Below the pieces are notes generated by a model. That model was not told the DNA's origin and searched no databases. It was given only the letters and a program-made list of their open reading frames with translations. Positions 42,892 through 50,339 of a DNA stretch of 52,042 nt are shown in pieces; position 1 is the first letter of the stretch, and each line of letters starts with the position of its first letter. The stretch covers positions 1-52,042 of the forward strand of contig SVUA01000010.1 in NCBI GenBank assembly GCA_015063485.1, read 5' to 3'. This DNA comes from Oscillospiraceae bacterium. Its GTDB lineage: Bacteria > Bacillota > Clostridia > Oscillospirales > CAG-272. The position numbers and the translations under genes were made by a program.

Positions 42892-43650
42892 TTATATTCT
42901 CATAGGAATTCCGTTTGCTAAAAGCTCACGCTTGAGATCGGAAATATCGACCTCATGGAAATGGAAGATAGATGCCGCAAGTCCCGCGTCCACCTTTGGA
43001 AGAGTTTTAAAGAGGGTCGTAAAGTGGTCGATACAGCCCGCGCCTCCCGATGCTATAACGGGAACGGATACCGCATTGCAGACAGCGTCAAGCATTTCAA
43101 GGTCAAAGCCCTGCTTTACGCCGTCGGTATCGATAGAATTGAGTACGACCTCACCTGCGCCCATATCAACGCAACGCTTTATCCACGAGATAGCCTCCAT
43201 ACCCGTGTTCTCGCGTCCGCCCTTTGCAAACACGCGGAACACACCGTCAACGCGCTTGACGTCTGCCGAAATAACGACGCATTGGTCGCCGTAACGCTTT
43301 GCCGCCTCGCGCACAAGCTCGGGATTGCGGATAGCTCCCGAATTAACGCTTACCTTGTCCGCACCGCATTTGAGAACTCTGTCGAAGTCGTCAAGCGTAT
43401 TGATACCTCCGCCGACTGTGAGCGGAATAAATATCTGACTTGCCACCTCGCAAAGAATATCGGTAAAGAGAGCTCGTCCCTCGGAAGAAGCCGTAATATC
43501 GTAAAACACAAGCTCGTCCGCACCGTTGTCACTGTAATATTTCGCAAGTTCGACGGGAGAGGAAACATCGTTAAGTCCTAAAAAATTAACACCTTTAACG
43601 ACTCTGCCGTTTTTAACGTCAAGGCAAGGAATAATACGTTTAGTTATCAT
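42892..43650 (-). CDS. hisF: imidazole glycerol phosphate synthase subunit HisF
   Basis: This 252-residue TIM-barrel subunit forms imidazole glycerol phosphate and AICAR using ammonia passed from HisH. It begins MITKRIIPCLDVKNGRVVKG, the conserved start with the catalytic aspartate. Other landmarks are TVGGGINTLDDFDR, GADKVSVNSGA and VIASGGAGCIDHF. Its ATG overlaps the hisA stop (ATGA). Confidence 0.96.
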   Translation of the reverse strand: MITKRIIPCLDVKNGRVVKGVNFLGLNDVSSPVELAKYYSDNGADELVFYDITASSEGRALFTDILCEVASQIFIPLTVGGGINTLDDFDRVLKCGADKVSVNSGAIRNPELVREAAKRYGDQCVVISADVKRVDGVFRVFAKGGRENTGMEAISWIKRCVDMGAGEVVLNSIDTDGVKQGFDLEMLDAVCNAVSVPVIASGGAGCIDHFTTLFKTLPKVDAGLAASIFHFHEVDISDLKRELLANGIPMRI

Positions 43651-44360
43651 TTTGCCACCTCGATAGCCTCACGGAGCGAAATAGCTCCCGTGTAATACGC
43701 CTTGCCGATTATCGCGCCGTAAAGTCCGCGAGCGGCAAGCTTTTTTACGTCCTCGATAGACGAAACTCCGCCAGACGCCACTATCTGCATATCGAATTTC
43801 TCGGACAGTTCTCGGTAAAGCTCGTGGTTCGTTCCCATCATCGCACCGTCCTTTGATATATCGGTGCAAATGATAGTACGTACGTGGAGACTCTGCATCT
43901 TCGCAAAGAAGGCTTCTGCCGTAAGGTCGCTCGTCTCGGTCCAACCCTTGATAGCTACCTTTCCGTCCTTTATATCAGCGCCAACGGCAATACGCTCGCC
44001 GTATTCCGAGGTAGCTTTTGCCACAAAATCGGGGTCGGTCACCGCCGCTGTTCCGAGTATTACGCGGTCAACCCCCGCATCGAGATAGGTCTTAACGGTC
44101 TCTATATTTCGAATACCGCCTCCGACCTCGCAAAACAGGTCGGTGTTTTCAACTATCTCCTTTATCGTTTCAAGATTCGGAGTTAGTCCGCTTTTCGCGC
44201 CCTCAAGGTCAACGAGATGCAAAAACTTCGCGCCCTCGCGCTCAAAATCCTTTGCCACCTCAAGCGGACGGTCGTTATAGACCGTCATCTGCGCGTAGTC
44301 TCCCTTGTAAAGACGGACCGCCTTACCTCCGAAAAGGTCTATTGCAGGAAAAATATTCAT
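43647..44360 (-). CDS. hisA: phosphoribosylformimino-AICAR ribotide isomerase HisA
   Basis: This 237-residue TIM barrel catalyses the fourth step of histidine synthesis. FPAIDLFGGKAVRL holds the catalytic aspartate, with VGGGIRNIETV and VASGGVSSIEDV as the phosphate loops. The ATG at 44360 was chosen because AGAGG lies 9 bp upstream; a TTG eight codons earlier overlaps the hisH stop and is a possible alternative. Confidence 0.95.
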   Translation of the reverse strand: MNIFPAIDLFGGKAVRLYKGDYAQMTVYNDRPLEVAKDFEREGAKFLHLVDLEGAKSGLTPNLETIKEIVENTDLFCEVGGGIRNIETVKTYLDAGVDRVILGTAAVTDPDFVAKATSEYGERIAVGADIKDGKVAIKGWTETSDLTAEAFFAKMQSLHVRTIICTDISKDGAMMGTNHELYRELSEKFDMQIVASGGVSSIEDVKKLAARGLYGAIIGKAYYTGAISLREAIEVAK

Positions 44361-44380
44361 GTGTGAATGCCTCTTTTTTA

Positions 44381-45001
44381 TCAATCTTTCATTTCGTTAA
44401 AGGAGCGCAAAATAGAAAGTCCTACTTTGCCGCTCTTTTCGGGGTGGAACTGACAGCCGTAAACGTTATCCATAGCGACTGCCGCCGTCAAAGGCGCGCC
44501 GTAATCAGCCGTAGCAATTACCGCCTCCTCGCAGTTTGCACCGTAATAGGAGTGTACGAAATAAACGTGCTCACCCTCGTTTACGTATTTGAAAAGCTCG
44601 TTCTTTTTCTCTCCGAAATGAAGAGCGTTCCAACCAATGTGCGGAATTTTAAGACCTTTTGGTATAACGTCGGAGATAGGTCTTATCTCGCCCTTTATAA
44701 GTCCGAGTCCGTCGTGTTCTCCGTACTCAAAGCTCTTATCGAGAAGCATCTGCATACCAAGACAGATACCGAGTATCCTTTTTCCCTTTTTCGCTTCATC
44801 AATGACTACTTCCGCAAGTCCGCAGTCGCACAGCTTCCTTGCCGCATCGCCAAACGCGCCGACACCGGGGAGAAGTATTTTATCCGCATCTCGCAAGACC
44901 TGCTTGTCCGCTGTAACTACCGTATCAGCCCCAACACATATAAGCGAGCTTTTGAGCGAAAAAAGATTTCCGACTCCGTAATCAACGATAGCTATCATCA
45001 A
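44381..45001 (-). CDS. hisH: imidazole glycerol phosphate synthase glutaminase subunit HisH
   Basis: This 206-residue class I glutamine amidotransferase supplies ammonia to HisF. The nucleophile cysteine is in GICLGMQML, the oxyanion region is LPGVGAFGDA, and the catalytic His-Glu pair is in GCQFHPEKSG. Its start overlaps the hisB stop by 4 bp. Confidence 0.96.
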   Translation of the reverse strand: MMIAIVDYGVGNLFSLKSSLICVGADTVVTADKQVLRDADKILLPGVGAFGDAARKLCDCGLAEVVIDEAKKGKRILGICLGMQMLLDKSFEYGEHDGLGLIKGEIRPISDVIPKGLKIPHIGWNALHFGEKKNELFKYVNEGEHVYFVHSYYGANCEEAVIATADYGAPLTAAVAMDNVYGCQFHPEKSGKVGLSILRSFNEMKD

Positions 45002-45585
45002 AGAGCCCCCTTGGTAGACGGTATCTCATCGGCAAAATCCTTGTCAATGGCTACCGCCTGCTTCATAGCTCTTCCGAACGCCTTGAACGCACCCTCTATT
45101 ATGTGGTGCGAGTTCTCTCCCGCGAGCTGTCTTACGTGGAGCGTACATTCCGCCGCTCTTACAAACGCAAAGAAAAATTCCTTTACAAGTTCGGTATCAA
45201 AGTCGCCAACCTTCTCACACGGGATATCGAGCGCGTATCCAAGATACGCTCTTCCCGAAAGGTCTACCGCCGCAACTACGAGCGTTTCATCCATGGGAAG
45301 CGTCATCGAGCCGTATCGAACGATACCTCTCTTTTCTCCGAGAGCCTCGGCAAAGGCTTTGCCAAGACAAATTCCCACGTCCTCTGCAGTGTGGTGGTAA
45401 TCGACCCAAGTATCTCCCTTGCAGCTAACGTCAAGGTCAAATCTGCCGTGACGCGCAAAAAGAGTTAGCATATGGTCGAGGAAGCCACAGCCCGTTGCTA
45501 TTTTGCTCTTTCCAACTCCGTCAAGGTCAAGAGTAAGCTCTATCTTCGTTTCATTAGTGTTTCTCTTTATCTCTGCTTGTCTCAT
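44998..45585 (-). CDS. hisB: imidazoleglycerol-phosphate dehydratase HisB
   Basis: This 195-residue protein is the monofunctional dehydratase (step 6). Metal-binding histidines are in GFLDHMLTLFARHG, DYHHTAEDVGI and AGENSHHIIEGAFKAF. It lacks the histidinol-phosphatase domain found in enterobacterial HisB. It overlaps the hisC stop by one base and hisH by 4 bp. Confidence 0.96.
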   Translation of the reverse strand: MRQAEIKRNTNETKIELTLDLDGVGKSKIATGCGFLDHMLTLFARHGRFDLDVSCKGDTWVDYHHTAEDVGICLGKAFAEALGEKRGIVRYGSMTLPMDETLVVAAVDLSGRAYLGYALDIPCEKVGDFDTELVKEFFFAFVRAAECTLHVRQLAGENSHHIIEGAFKAFGRAMKQAVAIDKDFADEIPSTKGAL

Positions 45586-46646
45586 TATCTCTCCTCCAGA
45601 ATACTTGCAATAGTATCAATAAGTGTCTGCATCTGTTCGCGAGTTCCTATCGTAATGCGGTTGTAATTGCTTATCGCCGCCTTATCAAAGTGGCGCACGA
45701 GAATACCTCTTTCCTTAAGCTTACGGTAAAGCTCCCCGCCCTCTATCCTGTCACTCTTGGCGAATATGAAATTCGTCGAAGATTCGGTCATGCTGAAACC
45801 TAATTTTTTAAGCTCGGAGACAGTATATTCTCTGTTTTCGACGATAGTTTTGCAGTTATTCATATTATAATCGTCATCACTTATTGAGCCGATACCCGCC
45901 GCCATAGTCATTGAGTTTATGTTGTAGGGATTTGTAGAATATTTGATAGTATTAAGGTCTGCGATAAGGTCGCGGCTTCCTATGCCGAAGCCAAGTCGTG
46001 CACCCGCCATTGAACGCGACTTTGAAAAAGTCTGCGTAACGAGAAGATTGTCGTACTTCTTTATGAGAGGCACACAACTCTCCGCTCCGAAATCGACGTA
46101 AGCTTCGTCAACGACAACTATGTTATCAGGGTTGCCCTTGACTATTTTCTCTATCTCCGTTACTGGAAGAGCTATTCCCGTCGGCGCGTTCGGGTTTGCT
46201 ATAAATATCGTACAGCCTATACCGATATAGTCGTCAACATTTATAGAAAAATCCTTGTTAAGCGGAATTATGCGATACGGCAAACGGTTTATCTCGGCAA
46301 ATACACTGTAAAAGCCGTAGGTTATATCGGCAAACGCCGCAGGCGTTTTATCGTCGCAGAACGCCATAAAAGCAAAGTTCAATATCTCGTCCGAGCCGTT
46401 TGTCATGAGTATCTCGTCGGTATTCACGCAAAAACGCTCCGCCATAGCCGCATTCAGAGCGCGGCATTCGGGGTCGGAATAAAGCTGAAGCTTCTTTGCC
46501 GCCTCTGCCGCCTTTTCCTGCGCCTTTTTCGACGGCGGAAAGGGTGACTCATTCGTATTGAGCTTTATGTATTGCATCTCCTTCGGTTGCTCACCCGGTG
46601 TGTAAGGCACTAAAGATGCGTATTTGTTGCTGAAAAATCTGCTCAT
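45585..46646 (-). CDS. hisC: histidinol-phosphate aminotransferase HisC
   Basis: This 353-residue PLP enzyme (step 7) has the lysine that binds PLP in TFSKSRSMAGARLGFG. Also visible are LNTNESPFPPS at the N-terminus, NGSDEIL, NPNAPTGIAL and the VDEAYVDFG aspartate. AAGGA precedes the ATG. It is separated from hisD by a 260-bp stretch holding a REPIN-like element and a long palindrome, the only large gap in the operon. Confidence 0.95.
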   Translation of the reverse strand: MSRFFSNKYASLVPYTPGEQPKEMQYIKLNTNESPFPPSKKAQEKAAEAAKKLQLYSDPECRALNAAMAERFCVNTDEILMTNGSDEILNFAFMAFCDDKTPAAFADITYGFYSVFAEINRLPYRIIPLNKDFSINVDDYIGIGCTIFIANPNAPTGIALPVTEIEKIVKGNPDNIVVVDEAYVDFGAESCVPLIKKYDNLLVTQTFSKSRSMAGARLGFGIGSRDLIADLNTIKYSTNPYNINSMTMAAGIGSISDDDYNMNNCKTIVENREYTVSELKKLGFSMTESSTNFIFAKSDRIEGGELYRKLKERGILVRHFDKAAISNYNRITIGTREQMQTLIDTIASILEER

Positions 46647-46676
46647 GGTTTGTAGTTCCTTTTTTCTTTCGTAAAC

Positions 46677-46805
46677 GGACAGTCGAGGACGCCTGTCCCT
46701 ACAATGTAAAAATTAAAATTGTGTTGTTACACCGTCGCCTACGGCGAGAGATAATTTAACGAATTTTTCCCTTAACCATGTAGGGACAGGCGTCCTCGCT
46801 TGTCC
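46677..46805. repeat. REPIN-like palindromic element 4, inside the his operon
   Basis: Terminal inverted repeats (46677-46702 and 46780-46805) are the GTAG plus GGACAG/CTGTCC units, with a few mismatches at the right end (GGACA/TGTCC still pairs). A TCGCC/GGCGA hairpin lies near the centre. It sits between hisC and hisD, which are otherwise packed in one operon. Confidence 0.78.
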
Positions 46806-46862
46806 GTTACAAACAATTACAGCGAAACAAACACAAAAAACAACTTGCAAAAAATTCTTTGA

Positions 46863-46900
46863 GAGTTCGAGAACTTTCTTTTAAGAAAGTTCTCGAACTC
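46863..46900. repeat. 18-bp-arm palindrome after hisD
   Basis: GAGTTCGAGAACTTTCTT and its perfect complement are separated by two bases. On the minus strand it starts 6 bp after the hisD stop and is preceded by GAGGACGA, like the GGGACGCG before other post-stop palindromes in this window. A T run follows only about 10 bp later, so termination would be partial at most. Confidence 0.75.
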
Positions 46901-46906
46901 GTCCTC

Positions 46907-48181
46907 TCAATCCTCTAATCTGACCACCGCGCTCTTTGCGTGGGCGGTAAGACCTTCCTTTTCGGCAAAGAAGGCTACGTCGCGTGCGACTCTTTCGAGG
47001 GCGTCCTTTGTATAATAGGTATATTGCGTTTTCTTAACGAAGTCATCGACCGAAAGAGGACTTGAGAACTTCGCCGTTCCGCTCGTGGGAAGCGTATGGT
47101 TAGGACCTGCGAAATAATCTCCGAGAGCCTCGGGGCAATTTCTGCCCATAAATATCGAACCTGCGTGACGTATAGCATCAAGATAATCAAATGGATTGTC
47201 AACGCAAAGCTCAAGATGCTCGGGAGCTATCTCGTTTGCTATATCGATAGCCGCAAGAAGAGTATCCGCGACTATTATCTTTCCGTTTTTATCGATAGAT
47301 TCTCTTGCTATCTCGGCGCGCTCAAGCAGAGGTATCTGTCTCTCAAGCTCGGTACTTACCGCTTCCGCAAGTGCGTAAGAGTCAGTAACGAGAACTGCGC
47401 TCGCCATTCTGTCATGCTCCGCCTGTGACAAAAGGTCTGCCGCCACGTGACGCGCGTTGCTCTTGCCGTCGGCAACTATAAGTATCTCGCTCGGCCCTGC
47501 TATCATATCGATAGATACGACACCGAACACCTGCTTCTTTGCCTCGGCAACGAACGCGTTGCCCGGTCCTACTATCTTATCTACCTTCGGTACGCTTTCC
47601 GTACCGTAAGCGAGAGCCGCTACCGCTTGCGCTCCGCCGACCTTGAAGATGCGGTCGATACCCGCTATCTTTGCCGCCGCCAGAATTACGGGATTCACCT
47701 TTCCCTCTTTGTTTGGAGGAGTAACCATTACTACCTCGCGGCAGCCCGCGATCTTTGCGGGGATCGCGTCCATAAGAACAGTGGAAGGGTAAGCCGCCGT
47801 TCCGCCGGGAACGTAAAGTCCAGCCTTGTCTACGGGAATCACCTTTTGCCCTACGACGATACCGTTTTCATTGTTTATAATAAAGCTGTTGCGAACCTGC
47901 TTTTCGTGAAAGGCTCGGATATTTTTAGCCGCCTTTTCAAGTATCTCGACAAATTTCGGCTCAACTGCCGCAAAAGCCTCGTTTATCTCGTCTTCGCTTA
48001 CGACGAGAGAGGAAAGAGATGCGCCGTCAAATTTCTTGCAGTAATAAAGCAAAGCCTTATCTCCGTCCTTGCGAACGTTTGCGATAATGTCCGCAACTGT
48101 TGCCTCTACGTTTACCGTAGGCACTGCGCGGGAGAATATCTCACTGTTCGATACCTCTCCGTATTTAAGTATATTTATCAT
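46907..48181 (-). CDS. hisD: histidinol dehydrogenase HisD
   Basis: This 424-residue enzyme oxidises histidinol to histidine with two NAD (last two steps). Conserved parts include YVPGGTAAYPSTVLM, VGPGNAFVAEAKKQVFG, DMIAGPSEI, the zinc region AEHDRMASAVL and EHLELCVDNP, and AGSIFMGRNCPEALGDYFAGPNHTLPT (27-residue block at the C-terminal third). GGAGG lies upstream of the ATG, which overlaps the hisG stop by 4 bp. Confidence 0.96.
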   Translation of the reverse strand: MINILKYGEVSNSEIFSRAVPTVNVEATVADIIANVRKDGDKALLYYCKKFDGASLSSLVVSEDEINEAFAAVEPKFVEILEKAAKNIRAFHEKQVRNSFIINNENGIVVGQKVIPVDKAGLYVPGGTAAYPSTVLMDAIPAKIAGCREVVMVTPPNKEGKVNPVILAAAKIAGIDRIFKVGGAQAVAALAYGTESVPKVDKIVGPGNAFVAEAKKQVFGVVSIDMIAGPSEILIVADGKSNARHVAADLLSQAEHDRMASAVLVTDSYALAEAVSTELERQIPLLERAEIARESIDKNGKIIVADTLLAAIDIANEIAPEHLELCVDNPFDYLDAIRHAGSIFMGRNCPEALGDYFAGPNHTLPTSGTAKFSSPLSVDDFVKKTQYTYYTKDALERVARDVAFFAEKEGLTAHAKSAVVRLED

Positions 48182-48807
48182 TTCTTCTCCTCCACCTGCA
48201 TAGCAAGACTCTTTACAAGCCTCTCAATAGGCTCATTCTTGAATTTAAAGCTCGATTTGTTAGCGATGAGTCTCGCGCTTATATCAACGATAGTTTCTAT
48301 TACCTCAAGATCATTTTCCTTTAATGTAGTTCCCGTCTCGACGATATCCACGATAACGTCGGAAAGGTCGAGTATCGGTGCTATCTCGATAGAGCCGTTC
48401 AAATGGATTATATCTATATCTCTGCCTATCGACGCGTAATAGTCGCCCGCTATATTGGAAAATTTTGTGGCTACGCGAAGAGTTCTCGCCGCGTTGTCGC
48501 GAAATCCCTTTTTCGCCGCGACTGCCATACGGCACTTACCTGTGTTTAAATCAAGAAGCTCGTAGACCTCGGGCTCGTATTCGAGCAGGATATCCTTACC
48601 CGCAACACCGATATCCGCCGCTCCGCGCTCAACGTAAATAGCAACGTCGGACGGCTTTACCCAGAAGTATCTTACTCCGCATTCCTCATTTTCAAATATA
48701 AGCTTTCTGTTATTCTCGCGTATCGAGGGACACTCAAAGCCTGCTCTTTCGAACATGGAGTACACCTTTTCTCCAAGTCTTCCCTTTGGAAGCGCAACGT
48801 TAAGCAT
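48178..48807 (-). CDS. hisG: ATP phosphoribosyltransferase catalytic subunit HisG (short form)
   Basis: This 209-residue protein is the short-form HisG, which lacks the regulatory C-terminal domain and works with HisZ. It begins MLNVALPKGRLGEKV and has KPSDVAIYVERGAADIG and the PRPP loop DIVETGTTLKEN. The ATG at 48807 was chosen over a TTG three codons earlier; the ribosome site GGTGGAG does not decide clearly. It overlaps hisZ by 8 bp. Confidence 0.94.
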   Translation of the reverse strand: MLNVALPKGRLGEKVYSMFERAGFECPSIRENNRKLIFENEECGVRYFWVKPSDVAIYVERGAADIGVAGKDILLEYEPEVYELLDLNTGKCRMAVAAKKGFRDNAARTLRVATKFSNIAGDYYASIGRDIDIIHLNGSIEIAPILDLSDVIVDIVETGTTLKENDLEVIETIVDISARLIANKSSFKFKNEPIERLVKSLAMQVEEKK

Positions 48808-49924
48808 TTGTTTCAAGGATCTCCACCCCTCTTTCCTTAAATTTCAGAAGCTGTCTGTATCTCAGCTTTTCGGGTATATTTTTTTGCGCCATAACGCTTT
48901 TTCCGCTCTCGGTAAGCATACGAACGGACGCTCTCAAAGCTCCGATATCCGCGCTGTCATCGTAAAGTATAAGCGTGTCAACGTCGTAAGCTCCGCCCGT
49001 CTCTCGGTCGTTAAGCAGATCGGGATATACGGCAAAGCCGATAGCTCCCGCCTTTTTGCCCATCTTTTTCATCAAAAGATCGTACTGACCGCCCGAAAGG
49101 ATTCCCGTGGGCACTCCATTGATAAATCCGCGGAAAACGATACCGTTATAGTAGCTCATATCGTTTATTACAGAAAAGTCTATGCGTACGCTTCCCTTTT
49201 TAGCGTCATCGCCAACGGCGAGAAGCACCGCTTCAAGCTCTGCGAGAGCATTTTTTCCGTTTTCGGCGGTTATTATCTCTTTTAGCTTTGCAATAACGCT
49301 TGCAGGCTCTCCATAGGTAGCAACAAGAGCTTTAAGTTCCGATGCCGCATCGACGGATATTCCCTCCGACACACATATAGCGTCGATCCCATGCGTGTTC
49401 TTTTCGCCCACACAATGCAAAAGCTTTCCTCTTGCTTCCTCTGAAACGTTCATGGCATCAAGAACTGCCGACAATACGCCAAGGTGAGACACGTCAAGCA
49501 CGAAATCATCGGATATCTCTCTCAAGCTCTCAAGCGCGAGAGTAAGCACCTCGGACAAGCAATATCTGTCTATCTCGCCCACGCACTCAAGTCCTACCTG
49601 CATTATCTCCTTAAAGGAATCGCTTCCCTTTTGAACTCTGTAAACGTTCTCGTTATAATAGACCTTATTTACGTATCCCGAAACGTCCTTCGTATTCTTA
49701 ACGATAGAAAGCGTAACGTCGGGCTTCAATGCCATAAGCTTTCCGCTCTGGTCGTTAAAGGTGATTATATGGTCGGAAATGAGGAAGTTTTTGTTTCTGA
49801 CGTAAAGGTCGTATTCCTCAAACTTGCTCATTTTATATTGCGAATATCCGTATTTGCCGTAAAGGTCGCGAAGACGGAACACCGCTTTTTCGTCGTTCGT
49901 AAGGACCGAGTCTCCTATCTTCAT
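48800..49924 (-). CDS. hisZ: ATP phosphoribosyltransferase regulatory subunit HisZ
   Basis: This 374-residue protein resembles class II histidyl-tRNA synthetase catalytic cores but lacks the tRNA-binding domain, as HisZ does. MALKPDVTLSIV, YYNENVYR and GGQYDLLMKKMG mark the fold. It activates and regulates short-form HisG, encoded next. Its ATG overlaps the stop of the TrpR-family gene by 4 bp. Confidence 0.93.
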   Translation of the reverse strand: MKIGDSVLTNDEKAVFRLRDLYGKYGYSQYKMSKFEEYDLYVRNKNFLISDHIITFNDQSGKLMALKPDVTLSIVKNTKDVSGYVNKVYYNENVYRVQKGSDSFKEIMQVGLECVGEIDRYCLSEVLTLALESLREISDDFVLDVSHLGVLSAVLDAMNVSEEARGKLLHCVGEKNTHGIDAICVSEGISVDAASELKALVATYGEPASVIAKLKEIITAENGKNALAELEAVLLAVGDDAKKGSVRIDFSVINDMSYYNGIVFRGFINGVPTGILSGGQYDLLMKKMGKKAGAIGFAVYPDLLNDRETGGAYDVDTLILYDDSADIGALRASVRMLTESGKSVMAQKNIPEKLRYRQLLKFKERGVEILETNA

Positions 49925-50217
49925 TTTTTAGCCTCCTTTTGAGCATCGCCAAGCACCGAGCGATAACCTCCGCTTCCGTAAACGAGACACTTGTTTACTC
50001 GGCAAATAGTCGCCGTGCTCGCACCCGTTTCCTTTGATATCTCTTGATAATTCTTGCCGTTGTTGAGCATCTCTGCAACCTCAAGTCTCTGCGATATGTC
50101 TTGAAGCTCCTTTATCGTGCATATATCTTCAAAAAATGCGGCACACTCTTCTACTGTATTTAAGCGGGTCACCGCCTCAAAAAGCTTTATTTCAGCTTCG
50201 GAATAACGTTTTTCCAT
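49921..50217 (-). CDS. YerC-like TrpR-family regulator, candidate histidine repressor
   Basis: This 98-residue protein belongs to the YerC/YecD branch of the TrpR superfamily: ICTIKELQDISQRLEVAEML followed by the helix-turn-helix NYQEISKETGASTATICRVN. TrpR-type proteins bind a small ligand (an amino acid in TrpR itself) and then DNA. As first gene of the histidine operon, beneath a promoter with a perfect dyad, it is a good candidate for a histidine-responsive autorepressor (inference). The ATG at 50217 was chosen for GAGGAG 9 bp upstream. Confidence 0.88.
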   Translation of the reverse strand: MEKRYSEAEIKLFEAVTRLNTVEECAAFFEDICTIKELQDISQRLEVAEMLNNGKNYQEISKETGASTATICRVNKCLVYGSGGYRSVLGDAQKEAKK

Positions 50218-50250
50218 AATTAAACACTCCTCGCATTTATTTTGCACTAT

Positions 50251-50279
50251 ATTTTAGCACATTAAAGTGCTAAAGTCAA
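50251..50279 (-). promoter_or_regulatory. histidine operon promoter with nested operator
   Basis: On the minus strand TTGACT (50279-50274) and TAAAAT (50256-50251) are separated by 17 bp. A perfect dyad TTTAGCAC/GTGCTAAA (50253-50274), 8-bp arms with a 6-bp centre, fills the spacer and touches both boxes. No T-box or attenuator leader is seen. Confidence 0.8.
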
Positions 50280-50339
50280 TAGTATTTTTAAAGTTTTTTG
50301 ATAAATTTAAAATATTTATGCTTACGTTACAAATTATAC

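Noticed and set aside
44252-45400. Long plus-strand open frame over hisA-hisH-hisB
   Set aside because: It lies antisense to three well-conserved, overlapping his genes and has no domain pattern of its own.
37999-46805. CRISPR array
   Set aside because: Repeats are inverted pairs far apart with conserved interiors, not regularly spaced direct repeats with unique spacers, and no cas genes are present.
47447-48439. Plus-strand open frame over hisD-hisG
   Set aside because: Antisense to clear hisD and hisG, without ribosome site or recognisable family.
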